Assembly: GCA_900769745.1 (NCBI GenBank)
Contig: CAAGHX010000187.1
Location: 1-59,012, forward strand
DNA from: an uncultured Alistipes sp.
Lineage (GTDB): Bacteria; Bacteroidota; Bacteroidia; Bacteroidales; Rikenellaceae
DNA length: 59,012 nt
Direction of reading: 5' to 3'
Below are positions 16,896 through 25,033 of the stretch, in pieces. Each line of letters starts with the position of its first letter. Positions within the stretch are counted from its first letter, which is position 1. The notes under the pieces were generated by a model. It had not been told where the DNA came from and did no database searches. It was given only the letters and a program-made list of their open reading frames with translations. Position numbers and translations under genes: made by a program.

Positions 16896-17819
16896 ATGGG
16901 TATTAAATTAACACCAAATGCTCTGGGTCGAGGTCTTAAGGAGTATCTTATTATGACCTTCGGCATGTTCTGCTACGCATTCGGTTGGGTAGCATGCATC
17001 ATTCCTGCAGGAGGTATGGGTGGCGGTGCGACAGGTTTGTCGATGATTCTCAACCACTTCATCCCAGCAATCTCGATGGGTACATTTGTATTCATCATCA
17101 ACGCTATCCTGCTTCTGTTCGGAGGCTTTATCGTGGGATGGAACTTTGGTATCAAGACCATCTTCTGCATCGTTATGCTCTCTATTGCGATGGATGCTTG
17201 GACATTTATGCTGCCCGAGAACTACGCCGAGCTGCTTATGCACTACACCCAGAACATCGACTCGAGCAACATTCTGCTTGTGATTATGGGTGCCATAATC
17301 TCGGGTTCGGGTGTGGCGATTGGTTTTAGCCAGGGTGGCTCGACAGGAGGTACCGATATCGTTGCGATGATTATCAACAAGTACCGCACAATGAGCTATG
17401 GTAAGATTGTGATTATGACCGACTTCTTCATCATCGGCTGCTCAATCTTTATCTCTGACGACCTCGCTTCGGGTATCGCTCGCGTGGTGTATGGTTACAT
17501 AATGATTGCTGTGTATGGCTATACTGTCGATCTTATCCAGTCGGGTAACAAGCAGTCGAGCCAGATATTTATCATCAGCCCCAACTATGAGCAGATTGCC
17601 AACGCCATCAACATCGAGGCGGGTCGTGGCGCTACAATCATCGACGGCAAGGGCTGGTACACTCAGAACGATTGCAAGATTATCATGGTGGTATGCCGCA
17701 AGCGCGACGCATCGATGATTCTGAAGATTGCACGCCGCATCGACGACAACGCATTTATTACAATGGGTTCTGTAATGGGCGTATATGGCCAGGGATTTGA
17801 GGCTTTGAGCAAGGTATAA
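16896..17819 (+). CDS. YitT-family membrane protein (DUF161 + DUF2179)
   Basis: A 307-residue inner-membrane protein with five to six hydrophobic helices in residues 15-205 and a soluble C-terminal DUF2179 domain (about 215-300). The N-terminal IIPAGGMGGGATGLSMIL and the repeated GFSQGGSTGGTDIVAMII are the duplicated Gly-rich signatures of the YitT family. The C-terminal part contains GRGATIIDGKGWYT and FITMGSVMGVYGQGFE. The function of the family is not settled; a transporter or channel role is usually assumed. Its own promoter lies at 16810 and a strong terminator follows at 17840, so it is monocistronic. Confidence 0.93.
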   Translation: MGIKLTPNALGRGLKEYLIMTFGMFCYAFGWVACIIPAGGMGGGATGLSMILNHFIPAISMGTFVFIINAILLLFGGFIVGWNFGIKTIFCIVMLSIAMDAWTFMLPENYAELLMHYTQNIDSSNILLVIMGAIISGSGVAIGFSQGGSTGGTDIVAMIINKYRTMSYGKIVIMTDFFIIGCSIFISDDLASGIARVVYGYIMIAVYGYTVDLIQSGNKQSSQIFIISPNYEQIANAINIEAGRGATIIDGKGWYTQNDCKIIMVVCRKRDASMILKIARRIDDNAFITMGSVMGVYGQGFEALSKV

Positions 17820-17839
17820 CAATCCCCCGCTCCAACACA

Positions 17840-17878
17840 AAAGAGGTTGCCTGACAATAGTCGGACAACCTCTTTTTT
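17840..17878 (+). terminator. Terminator after the YitT gene
   Basis: AAAGAGGTTG pairs with CAACCTCTTT, with inner CTGAC/GTCGG pairing, followed by T residues. Confidence 0.9.
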
Positions 17879-17984
17879 ATTGTAAAAGCTCGGCATCGGA
17901 GCTTGTGCTACACGAGGAAGGTGGAGTACCCAGCCTAAGTAGAGTTCGCAACGCAGACCCCAAACGGCCCGCACGTGTCAGTTG

Positions 17985-18131
17985 CTACTCTGGCAACTGA
18001 GTGATAAATAACTCGCGGAAATAACTATCCATATACAACAGCTCTGCATCGCCACAAATTACTTCGTCGAGAAAGAGCTGCTCTTCATCGTGCACTGATT
18101 CGAATGTGTGTAGAGTGTCAAAATCTTCCAT
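17985..18131 (-). CDS. Possible 48-residue acidic small protein
   Basis: A minus-strand frame of 48 codons starting MEDFDTLHTFESVHDEEQLF and ending FITQLPE, with ATG at 18131. It is strongly acidic, has hydrophobic residues at regular intervals and no signal peptide, so it would be a small cytoplasmic protein. It lies in an otherwise gene-free 480-base gap. Downstream on the same strand is a weak hairpin (17886-17904, AAGCTC/GAGCTT, then TTTT). No ribosome site or promoter is convincing, and I recognise no homolog. It could instead be untranslated sequence. Confidence 0.35.
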   Translation of the reverse strand: MEDFDTLHTFESVHDEEQLFLDEVICGDAELLYMDSYFRELFITQLPE

Positions 18132-18298
18132 AGGCAGTCTGTTTTATTTCGGAAACGCCTTATTGACCATTTTTATTGTGCAAAAAGTGCTTTTTATCTA
18201 AAAAAATGTACTTTTTGGCTAAAATCGGCCCTGCAGGCCCCGTCGTAGCTAATAAAATGCAACATTCGGGCCAAGCAGGGCGATATTTGGACTGCAAA

Positions 18299-19477
18299 TT
18301 AGAAGCCGAGCTTAAGCTCTGGGTGCTTCTCGCCTGGAGCCCACATATTGAGGACCTTGAACGAGATGTTACCCTTGGCGTCGGTAGTCACCTGGCGCGA
18401 TGTGAATGGGCGCAAATCGGCTGGACCGCCATTGCCAAACTGCAACTTGAATGGGATTGACGAGATGTTGGTCATAATCATCTTGCGGCGACCCTTGTCG
18501 TCAACCGAGATAGTCTCGAACTTAACGCACGCCACAAAGAAATCCTTCAACAACTGCTCCTCGCCAGCCAACTGCTCGTAAGCATAGGCCAATGTGCGGC
18601 GAGCCAAAAGAGCCTCCTTCAAGGCTGGGAGTGACTTATCCTTAGCAAGGATGAGGGTCATATCGCGTGTGAGGTTCTGGCTTGCATAGTCCTGAGCTGT
18701 GGTACTGTGGATATCGGTGTTGGCAGCAACAAAGAGGCCGAGCTCTGAGGCGCGTGCCACGATGCTTGGGTAGAACTCCTGACCGTTCATAATCTCCACA
18801 CCGTCGATGAGCTTCTCTTCGTAGGCCTTCTTCTCAACCTCGTTCATCGAAGCTGTTGTGCGTGACCAGCCTGGGTGGTTGTGCATAATCACAGCACCCT
18901 GCTTGCGGGCGTTGCGGATAGCCTGAATAGGATCGGCATCCCAGATAGTGTTGACATCGCTCACAAAGAGAGCGTTGTAGTGGCCCACGGTAGGAGCGTT
19001 GCGGGTAATCTCGGCACCAGGGATAAGAGTGAGGCCATAGGCGGCAGCCGCATTAACCGAAATCTTATTGGCAAGGTTGAAATCGACCTTCGCATCTTTG
19101 TTGCCCGAAGCCTTGGCGTCGGGACCCACGTGGCCCTTGAGGAACTGCAGCATCACACCCTCCCAGCGGCGGTACTCGATATGCTCGGTGCAGGCCATCA
19201 CGTCGAGGCCATCCAACCACGCCTCCTTAACTCGGTACTCGGGCGTAACGCTACCGTCGGAGTAGATGGTGTGGGTATGGAGGTCGGCCTTATAGACATT
19301 GTAGCCATTGACCTGTGGGATGATGATCTCTTGACGCAGAGGCTCCTGACGTCTCAGGTGGCGAGCGATATCAGGGTTCTTGGAATCCTGATAGTGGAAG
19401 AGTCCGTAATCTTTCTGCTGAGCCGATGCTGCGAATGTTGCGCATACGGCTACAAGGAGTAGTAAAAATCGTTTCAT
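18299..19477 (-). CDS. Exported PHP-domain phosphodiesterase (Sb-PDE-like)
   Basis: A 392-residue protein with a signal peptide (residues 1-19, ending ASAQ) followed by a PHP metal-binding domain. The trinuclear-site motifs are YKADLHTHTIYSDGSVTPE (H-x-H), CTEHIEYRR, PGAEITR, IMHNHPGWSR and NTDIHSTTAQ. Architecture and length match the Sb-PDE group of periplasmic phosphodiesterases, whose characterised relative hydrolyses organophosphate diesters. The natural substrate here is unknown. The C-terminal 100 residues form a beta-rich domain ending GEKHPELKLGF. A terminator at 19513-19546 separates it from the upstream cobalamin-regulated genes. Confidence 0.88.
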   Translation of the reverse strand: MKRFLLLLVAVCATFAASAQQKDYGLFHYQDSKNPDIARHLRRQEPLRQEIIIPQVNGYNVYKADLHTHTIYSDGSVTPEYRVKEAWLDGLDVMACTEHIEYRRWEGVMLQFLKGHVGPDAKASGNKDAKVDFNLANKISVNAAAAYGLTLIPGAEITRNAPTVGHYNALFVSDVNTIWDADPIQAIRNARKQGAVIMHNHPGWSRTTASMNEVEKKAYEEKLIDGVEIMNGQEFYPSIVARASELGLFVAANTDIHSTTAQDYASQNLTRDMTLILAKDKSLPALKEALLARRTLAYAYEQLAGEEQLLKDFFVACVKFETISVDDKGRRKMIMTNISSIPFKLQFGNGGPADLRPFTSRQVTTDAKGNISFKVLNMWAPGEKHPELKLGF

Positions 19478-19512
19478 ATAGCTTTAGTTTTAAGTTTTGT
19501 CGGCTTTATAAA

Positions 19513-19546
19513 CAAAAAAAAGCGGAGAGCCACGCGCGGACTCTCC
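19513..19546 (-). terminator. Terminator of the cobalamin-regulated operon
   Basis: GGAGAG / CTCTCC stem followed on the minus strand by about eight T, located 40 bases after the DUF4465 gene. Confidence 0.85.
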
Positions 19547-19586
19547 ACAAAGTTAGGTTTTTTTTGATGAAATTGCAAGAGGGGGA

Positions 19587-20399
19587 TTACTCCTCTGTCC
19601 ATTCTATTGTGATATCGTCGATGGCGAAATATTTGGGTGTGGTCATTCCATAAGGAGTCTCAGGGCCACCCAAAACATCGAAATTGACCCTCACAACCTC
19701 GCCTAAAGCCGACAAATCCCACTTGGTCCACTGCTCGGTGAGATTGCTCTTGCGAGCAAATACCTTCTCCACAACGCCTGTTTGGCGGCCACTCTTGTCG
19801 AAGCCCGTAGCATAGATTTTCACCACGTCATCATCGCCCAAAGGCTCGGCAAAGGAGTTGCCGTTTTTGGCCACATTCACAAAGTAACTTGTCGAAGCCA
19901 CATAGCAGCTCTTGATGGTGCGCTCAACGCCGTCGGCAAAGTGCAAAATAGGCTGACCCAACGGAGCCTCGGGGATGAGCGAGCCGACAGTGCCGTATGC
20001 CACCAAAAAGTTGTTCGAGCCGTTGTGGCCGCCACCCTTTGTGGGGTTCTTGCTGGCAGGATTATAGAGATATAGGTCGTACTCATAGCTGCTATAAGCA
20101 GTCGCATCGGCTGTGTTGTAAGACGATAGGGTGAAGCCCGCCGCATAGTAGGTATAACCGCTCTCGGTCGCATACTCAGGCTTGGATGAGAGTGTTGCGG
20201 GATTGCTGGCAAAGGCGTAATCCTCGGTCATAACCTCCGACGAGTAGCATTTGCCCAAAGTTGCGGCATTGAGGGCATTCCACTCCGCACCTTCGAAATC
20301 AATCACTACGCCATTTACGACTGGATTGTCGTTCTCCTTTGAGCAACCGATAGCAGCTACCATTGCCGCCACGATAAAAAGTCTAAAAAGGTTTTTCAT
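19587..20399 (-). CDS. DUF4465 lipoprotein, cobalamin-riboswitch operon
   Basis: A 270-residue lipoprotein (lipobox AAIGC). The mature part matches the DUF4465 beta-sandwich family: NVVIDFEG-like start, YYAAGFTLSSYN, GGGHNGSNNFLVAYG, a metal-site-like DDDVVKIYATGFD and the terminal YFAIDDITIEW. In Bacteroidota such proteins recur with cobalamin riboswitches and BtuB-type receptors, so a surface role in corrinoid capture is likely, but this is inference from context. It is second gene after the PKD-domain protein (46 bases apart) and shares the riboswitch leader at 22411-22592. A terminator follows. Confidence 0.85.
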   Translation of the reverse strand: MKNLFRLFIVAAMVAAIGCSKENDNPVVNGVVIDFEGAEWNALNAATLGKCYSSEVMTEDYAFASNPATLSSKPEYATESGYTYYAAGFTLSSYNTADATAYSSYEYDLYLYNPASKNPTKGGGHNGSNNFLVAYGTVGSLIPEAPLGQPILHFADGVERTIKSCYVASTSYFVNVAKNGNSFAEPLGDDDVVKIYATGFDKSGRQTGVVEKVFARKSNLTEQWTKWDLSALGEVVRVNFDVLGGPETPYGMTTPKYFAIDDITIEWTEE

Positions 20400-20419
20400 A
20401 TCTTTTGTTTTTTGGTTTT

Positions 20420-20454
20420 ATCTTTCATCTCTCATCTTTCATCTCTCATCTTTG
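20420..20454. repeat. Five tandem heptamers (ATCTTTC/ATCTCTC)
   Basis: Five 7-base units alternate ATCTTTC and ATCTCTC. The tract contains the stop codon of the PKD-domain gene (20446-20448). Period equals that of the TTGAATT tracts, but the sequence is unrelated. Confidence 0.8.
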
Positions 20455-22161
20455 AACTTCATATATATCCACTATCTCGGTCGAGACCTCGCCCAGAGGG
20501 CCCGAGGTGGAGTTGATGGCGCACTGCACCTTCACAAAGTCGATGTAGGCCAGCGGCATAGGCTCGCCATCGTCACGAACGGCATTGGCAATGTCGAAGC
20601 TGCAACTCTGCGCATCGGAAGCCAACGAATTCTCGCCCGCATTGTCGGCATAGCCCCACGCGTAGGGGTTATTCTTGAAGTTGCCCGCCGCATCCTGCGA
20701 GGTGTTGGGGGCTATGAGTGAGCCATAGAGGGTGAAGCTCTCGGCTGGAATCCAAAGCGGATAGTACGATGGCTGTGTGTGCTGCGACATACGCTCAATC
20801 TTGCCCGCCGAGCCTCTATTGTCGCTCCACACCACGCTCATCTGCTCGGCCACAGGGCGGAAGTAGGTGACCGCATAGCGACGCAGAGAGGTGGCCGCAT
20901 CATACTCCGAGCCACGCAACTCATACCACACATCGTCGGGCTGGCCGTTGCCGTTCACATCCTGCATAACCCACACGATAGCAGGCTCCGACGAGCCTTC
21001 GTGGGTGTTGCCCTTGATTACAAAGTCGGCACCTTCGTCGTTGCTGATGCTGTGGTCGAAGCCCGCAACCAACGAGCCACCCCAGCCACCAAGCGACACA
21101 TAGTCGCCCGCCTTGAGGCGTCCCTCGGCATAGGCAACTGCCTGGGCGTGAGTGGTTACCACGTCGAAGCCCGACTTATCCTCGTTGATAAACTGGCCAG
21201 CGGCAGGGATATATTCGTAGAGCTTGTTCCACTTCTCGGTCGATGCCTCGGTGGCGCTGCGGCGGAAAGTGCCCTCGGCATCACAACACTCCACCTCAAC
21301 GGTGGCAGAAAGGCTATAACCATCCTCGTCACGCACTGTAACCTGCACATCGTGGCGACCTATATTTTCGGGCGTGAAGAGCAACACCTCGCTGCTCGCG
21401 ACCACCTCGCCCGCAATGCTCCACTCGAACGATGGCGTGCGGAAGTTCTCGATGGTGGGCGCAAGGGCTATGCTCTGCCCGAGGGGGATATTTCGATAGG
21501 CCTTCTGACTGCCCGCCTCATAGATTTCGGCCGACACCAGAGGCGCAGGGAAGCGCACGCTGCCAGTGAGGTGCTCCACCACACTCAGGGTGGTTGTAGC
21601 CTCGCTCTGGCCATCTTCGTTGCTGGCCAAGAGGGTGAGATTGTGAGTACCTATATTTTCAAATTCTACAAAAAAGCTCTCGCCCGTTCCGTGCTCCTCG
21701 CCATCAATTTTCCAGCTATATTTCTCGGCCTTGCCGCCGCCTGTGTGGGCTACTATTTGGGTGCGCACGCCAGCCTCTACCTCATAGACTCCATTGCGAC
21801 CATATAGCGCCACAACGGGGGGCGCAAGAGCAAGCACCTCAACACGATAGGTGGTCTGATCGGAGCCGTTGGGAGTGGTGACGGCGAAATCAACATAGAA
21901 CGTGCCAACCTCCTCGGCCTGAAAGGTATAGCTTGGTGATGAGCCAACCGTGCGGCCATCGATGCTCCAAAGATATGTAGCATCGTCGGCATTGGCAATG
22001 GTGGGCGCAAGGGTGATGCTGCGACCCAGCTTCAGCTCATAGTAGCTCTCTATACCATTGCCGATTTCGGGGCCTGGCTCGGCCAGAATCTCGATGTCGC
22101 GGTTGCACGAGCAGAGGAGCAACACAAATGAGAATATAGTTGTGAAAAATAGGCCTTTCAT
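20446..22161 (-). CDS. PKD-repeat surface lipoprotein under cobalamin riboswitch
   Basis: A 571-residue lipoprotein (lipobox LLCSC, near residue 19) with three tandem PKD/Ig-like repeats (about residues 40-110, 115-190 and 205-290; recurring YxWSIDG/FEWSIAG strands). A distinct C-terminal domain of about 270 residues carries AGDYVSLGGWGGSLVAGFDHS, a DVNGNGQPDDVWYEL segment with a calcium-loop look, and YIDFVKVQ. The position behind a cobalamin riboswitch suggests a surface protein for capturing corrinoid or corrinoid carriers. Binding is not demonstrable from sequence. It is first gene of a two-gene operon, with no btuB in the window. Confidence 0.85.
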   Translation of the reverse strand: MKGLFFTTIFSFVLLLCSCNRDIEILAEPGPEIGNGIESYYELKLGRSITLAPTIANADDATYLWSIDGRTVGSSPSYTFQAEEVGTFYVDFAVTTPNGSDQTTYRVEVLALAPPVVALYGRNGVYEVEAGVRTQIVAHTGGGKAEKYSWKIDGEEHGTGESFFVEFENIGTHNLTLLASNEDGQSEATTTLSVVEHLTGSVRFPAPLVSAEIYEAGSQKAYRNIPLGQSIALAPTIENFRTPSFEWSIAGEVVASSEVLLFTPENIGRHDVQVTVRDEDGYSLSATVEVECCDAEGTFRRSATEASTEKWNKLYEYIPAAGQFINEDKSGFDVVTTHAQAVAYAEGRLKAGDYVSLGGWGGSLVAGFDHSISNDEGADFVIKGNTHEGSSEPAIVWVMQDVNGNGQPDDVWYELRGSEYDAATSLRRYAVTYFRPVAEQMSVVWSDNRGSAGKIERMSQHTQPSYYPLWIPAESFTLYGSLIAPNTSQDAAGNFKNNPYAWGYADNAGENSLASDAQSCSFDIANAVRDDGEPMPLAYIDFVKVQCAINSTSGPLGEVSTEIVDIYEVQR

Positions 22162-22222
22162 ATTGTTACCTTTTTATCTTTTTTTGCATTTTTACGAAAT
22201 GTGCGAACTGCTCACCTGCGGC

Positions 22223-22254
22223 AATAAAAAATCCGCTCGGCCACAGCCAAACGG
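22223..22254 (-). terminator. Intrinsic terminator in the riboswitch leader
   Basis: On the minus strand CCGTTTGGC pairs with GCCGAGCGG (two G-U pairs, 4-base loop), followed by ATTTTTTATT. It lies between the aptamer and the PKD gene, so it could be the expression platform for transcription attenuation. Confidence 0.6.
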
Positions 22255-22410
22255 GTAACAAAAAAATAAATCAGACTCGAAACATTGCGGGCAGCTCACC
22301 AGCGATTCGCACTCACCCAACCGAGGGTTCAACACCACCGGCCAAACTTCTAAACTCCCCACCTCGTATGATTTACCCGTTACTCGCAGGCGCAATTCAA
22401 ACACTTCAAC

Positions 22411-22592
22411 GGCAGGTCTTCTGACTTGTTCATTGGCATTGCGCCTTCCCAACACCTTGCGGCATCAGTGGCATCGAGCAACACCCTCCGTCGGCCGAGG
22501 GCCGAGGGCAAAACTCACAGCAGCGAGCACTGTTTCGGATTCTCACCGAATTCCCTTTTGATTCCTTCCGTTAAGAGAGGAAACCGTTAGTG
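22411..22592 (-). promoter_or_regulatory. Cobalamin (B12) riboswitch aptamer
   Basis: Read on the minus strand, the segment carries the cobalamin aptamer landmarks in order: GGTGAGAATCCGAAACAG-like 5' part, GCCACTG (B12-box region), GGGAAGGCG, and the 3' GTCAGAAGACCTGCC. It lies upstream of the PKD-domain gene and is transcribed in its direction from the promoter at 22593-22624. Such riboswitches shut off corrinoid uptake genes when adenosyl- or methylcobalamin is abundant. Confidence 0.92.
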
Positions 22593-22624
22593 CAAATATA
22601 GAGAAAAAAGATTACTCACGCAAA
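22593..22624 (-). promoter_or_regulatory. Promoter of the cobalamin-regulated operon
   Basis: The minus strand has TTTG (22621-22624), a 20-base spacer and TATATTTG (22593-22600). Transcription should start near 22586, at the 5' edge of the aptamer. Confidence 0.75.
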
Positions 22625-22704
22625 TAATTTGGAGTTTTATTGTTTTTTTATGGAGTGGGCGGCTCTTTGAGCTCAAAAAAGGGCGCAAAATCAATATAAT
22701 TTGC

Positions 22705-22712
22705 TAACTTTG
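22705..22712 (+). promoter_or_regulatory. -7 element of the flippase gene
   Basis: TAACTTTG, predicted start near 22719, giving a leader of about 100 bases to the ATG at 22821. The leader contains three TAATGC repeats of unknown meaning. Confidence 0.45.
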
Positions 22713-22820
22713 CCCGATAATGCGTCGTGTGCGCATACGCGAGCGGGCATAATGCAACGCAGGCGCGGGAGCTACAGGCGAGCTGCGAGCGCGCGTAATG
22801 CACACAAAGCCAGAGGATTT

Positions 22821-24305
22821 ATGTTAGAAAAATTAGCAAAACAGACCGCCATTTATGGCATCAGCACGATAGTGGTGCGATTCCTGAGCTACCTGCTCAC
22901 GCCACTCTACACCTACAACTTCACACAGGCGGAGTATGGTGTGGTGACCGACATCTATGCGCTGATACCATTCGCACTGGTGCTGCTCTCGATGGGTATG
23001 GAGTCGAGCTACTTCCGCTTTGCCGCTAAGGCTGAGGCTGAGGGTGGCGACGACAAGGAGCTTATCCGAGTAGGCAAGCGCAGAGTGTTTGCCACAACGT
23101 GGGGAGCTACAATAGTGGCGGCTACGATATTCTTTGTGGTGGTGATGGCACTGCGTGGCGGTGTGGCCCGAGTGATGGGACCTGCGTATGTTGCACACCC
23201 CGAGTACATAAGCCTTGTGGCGGCCATCATCTTGCTCGATGTGGCTACTATGATACCCTTCTCGCGACTGCGTGAGCAGGGCCGAGCGCTGAAGTTTGTG
23301 GCTCTGAAGGCACTCAACGTGCTGGCAAATGTGGGCCTTGCGATACTCTTTATGGCTGTGGGATTGTTCGACACCGACTTTGGTGTGGGCTGGGTCTTTG
23401 TGGCAAACCTTGTGGCGAGCGTCATCACGCTTATCGCCATTCTGCCCACTGCCGAGCGCACGATGCCGACCATCGACAAGCAGCTGCTGAAGCGAATCTT
23501 TGCCTACTCGTTGCCGCTGCTCATAGGCGGTGTGGCGGGCACTGCGGGCGAGTTTATCGACCGACAGATGATTAAATACATTCTGCCCGAGGATGTGGCT
23601 ATGGCCGAGCTGGGAGTATATGGAGCCATCACGAAGATTGCCGTTGTGATGACCCTCTTCACGCAGATGTATCGCTTTGCGGCCGAGCCATTCTTCCTCT
23701 CGAACTTCCGCAAGGAGGAGTTTGTGGAGTCGAACGCCGCCGCAATGAAATATTTTGTGATGGCCTCGATGGCTATCTTCCTCGGCATTGCGCTGCTGAG
23801 AGATTTCTTTGCGCTGATTGTGGGTCGTGACTTCCGCGAGGGAATTGATATGCTGCCCATCATTCTCGGCTCGAACGTGCTGGCGGGCGTGTGGCTCAAC
23901 CTCTCGTTCTGGTACAAGCGTGAGGAGCGCACCCGATTTGCAATGTATGTCACATTTGTGGGCCTGGCTGTTGCCGTTGTGGCGAGCCTTGTGCTGGTGC
24001 CACGATGGGGCAACTATGGTGCTGCGTGGTCGCGCTTTGCGGCCGAGGCTGCGATGGTGGGCGTGAGCTTCTACCTGAACCGCCGCTTCTTCCCTACGCC
24101 CTACGACATTGGTCGCATAGCGGGATATGTAGCGCTGGCGCTGGCATTGTATTTTGTGAGCGAGCAGACCGTTGGCGAGTGTCAGAATTTGGTGCTTCGC
24201 TATGGCGTGAACATCTGCCTGCTGGCCGTTTATGGCGGCTATGCAATTTGGCGAGAAGGAGTTTTGAAGAGAATTCAAAATTCAAAATTCAAAATTCAAA
24301 ATTAG
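22821..24305 (+). CDS. Polysaccharide flippase (MviN/Wzx-like)
   Basis: A 494-residue polytopic membrane protein of the MOP superfamily, probably moving lipid-linked sugars across the inner membrane. The N-terminal KLAKQTAIYGISTIVVRFLSYLLTPLYTYNFTQAEYGVVTDIYA is typical of Wzx-type flippases, with 12-14 hydrophobic helices following. No glycosyltransferases are adjacent, so the partner pathway (LPS, capsule, peptidoglycan lipid) is open. The start at 22821 is preferred because the 40 upstream codons are basic and follow a promoter. The last residues (RIQNSKFKIQN) are encoded by a heptamer repeat tract, so the original C-terminus has been replaced or extended. Confidence 0.9.
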   Translation: MLEKLAKQTAIYGISTIVVRFLSYLLTPLYTYNFTQAEYGVVTDIYALIPFALVLLSMGMESSYFRFAAKAEAEGGDDKELIRVGKRRVFATTWGATIVAATIFFVVVMALRGGVARVMGPAYVAHPEYISLVAAIILLDVATMIPFSRLREQGRALKFVALKALNVLANVGLAILFMAVGLFDTDFGVGWVFVANLVASVITLIAILPTAERTMPTIDKQLLKRIFAYSLPLLIGGVAGTAGEFIDRQMIKYILPEDVAMAELGVYGAITKIAVVMTLFTQMYRFAAEPFFLSNFRKEEFVESNAAAMKYFVMASMAIFLGIALLRDFFALIVGRDFREGIDMLPIILGSNVLAGVWLNLSFWYKREERTRFAMYVTFVGLAVAVVASLVLVPRWGNYGAAWSRFAAEAAMVGVSFYLNRRFFPTPYDIGRIAGYVALALALYFVSEQTVGECQNLVLRYGVNICLLAVYGGYAIWREGVLKRIQNSKFKIQN

Positions 24306-24545
24306 GTCTTACGACCTTTTTATGATTGAGTTTGAGAGCGTTGAATTTTGGGGCAAGAAATAAATATTACGTCATTCCACATTTTTATAACCGTTAGTTA
24401 AATTAGAACAAATTAGCAACCATATAAAAATGTGAGAATCTACCTTTGGGAAAAGGCGGTGCAAAGAACAACTTTGTATCAAAGTAAATCACAAAAGTGT
24501 CGTAAGACACCCCATCGTCGGCTACGCCTCCGGGGTATGACGTGA
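24272..24545. repeat. Heptamer element, long form, one heptamer block
   Basis: A heptamer block (24272-24303) overlaps the end of the flippase gene. The following 240 bases are largely the reverse complement of the element at 7467-7776, ending in CATCGTCGGCTACGCCTCCGG and ATGACGTG. The right heptamer block is missing. Confidence 0.85.
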
Positions 24546-24580
24546 GATAGACTAAAAAAAACAAAAAAAGATAGAACACT

Positions 24581-25012
24581 ATGAAAGTAAAAATCGTAAA
24601 TCAGTCGCGCTTTGCGCTGCCAGAGTATCAGACTCCGCTGTCGGCAGGTCTTGATATCCGTGCCAACATCGAAGAGAGCATCACACTCGCTCCGCTGGAG
24701 CGTACACTCGTGCCAACAGGCCTCTATGTAGAGCTGCCCGAGGGTTATGAGATGCAGATTCGCCCACGCAGCGGTCTTGCAGCCAAGCACGGCATCACAG
24801 TATTGAACTCGCCCGGCACAATCGATGCCGACTATCGTGGCGAGATTAAGGTTATCCTTGTGAACCTGAGCAACGAGCCTTTCACAATCGAGGCGGGCGA
24901 GCGCATAGCACAGATGGTGGTGGCACGTCACGAGCAGATTGAGTGGGAGAGTGTAGAGGTGCTCGGCACAACAGAGCGTGGTGCGGGCGGTTTCGGCTCA
25001 ACTGGTAAGTAA
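24581..25012 (+). CDS. dut: dUTP pyrophosphatase
   Basis: A 143-residue trimeric dUTPase that hydrolyses dUTP to dUMP and pyrophosphate, keeping uracil out of DNA and feeding thymidylate synthesis. All five family motifs are present: AGLDIRA (1), RPRSGLAAKHG (2), GTIDADYRGEIKVILVN (3), GERIAQMVV (4) and a C-terminal RGAGGFGSTG (5). Length is standard. It starts a run of closely spaced plus-strand genes (21 bases to the cyclophilin). Confidence 0.97.
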   Translation: MKVKIVNQSRFALPEYQTPLSAGLDIRANIEESITLAPLERTLVPTGLYVELPEGYEMQIRPRSGLAAKHGITVLNSPGTIDADYRGEIKVILVNLSNEPFTIEAGERIAQMVVARHEQIEWESVEVLGTTERGAGGFGSTGK

Positions 25013-25033
25013 TTTTAGATTGATTGACAAGAT

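Noticed and set aside
20779..21807. A 342-residue plus-strand open frame
   Set aside because: Antisense to the PKD-domain gene, which has a lipoprotein leader and domain features; the plus-strand frame has none.
22300..22360. Possible tRNA (a GGGTTCAAC-like string)
   Set aside because: No cloverleaf with acceptor and anticodon stems could be drawn; it lies in the riboswitch leader.
22833..24278. A 481-residue minus-strand open frame
   Set aside because: Antisense to the flippase gene, His/Gln/Arg-rich, no family features.
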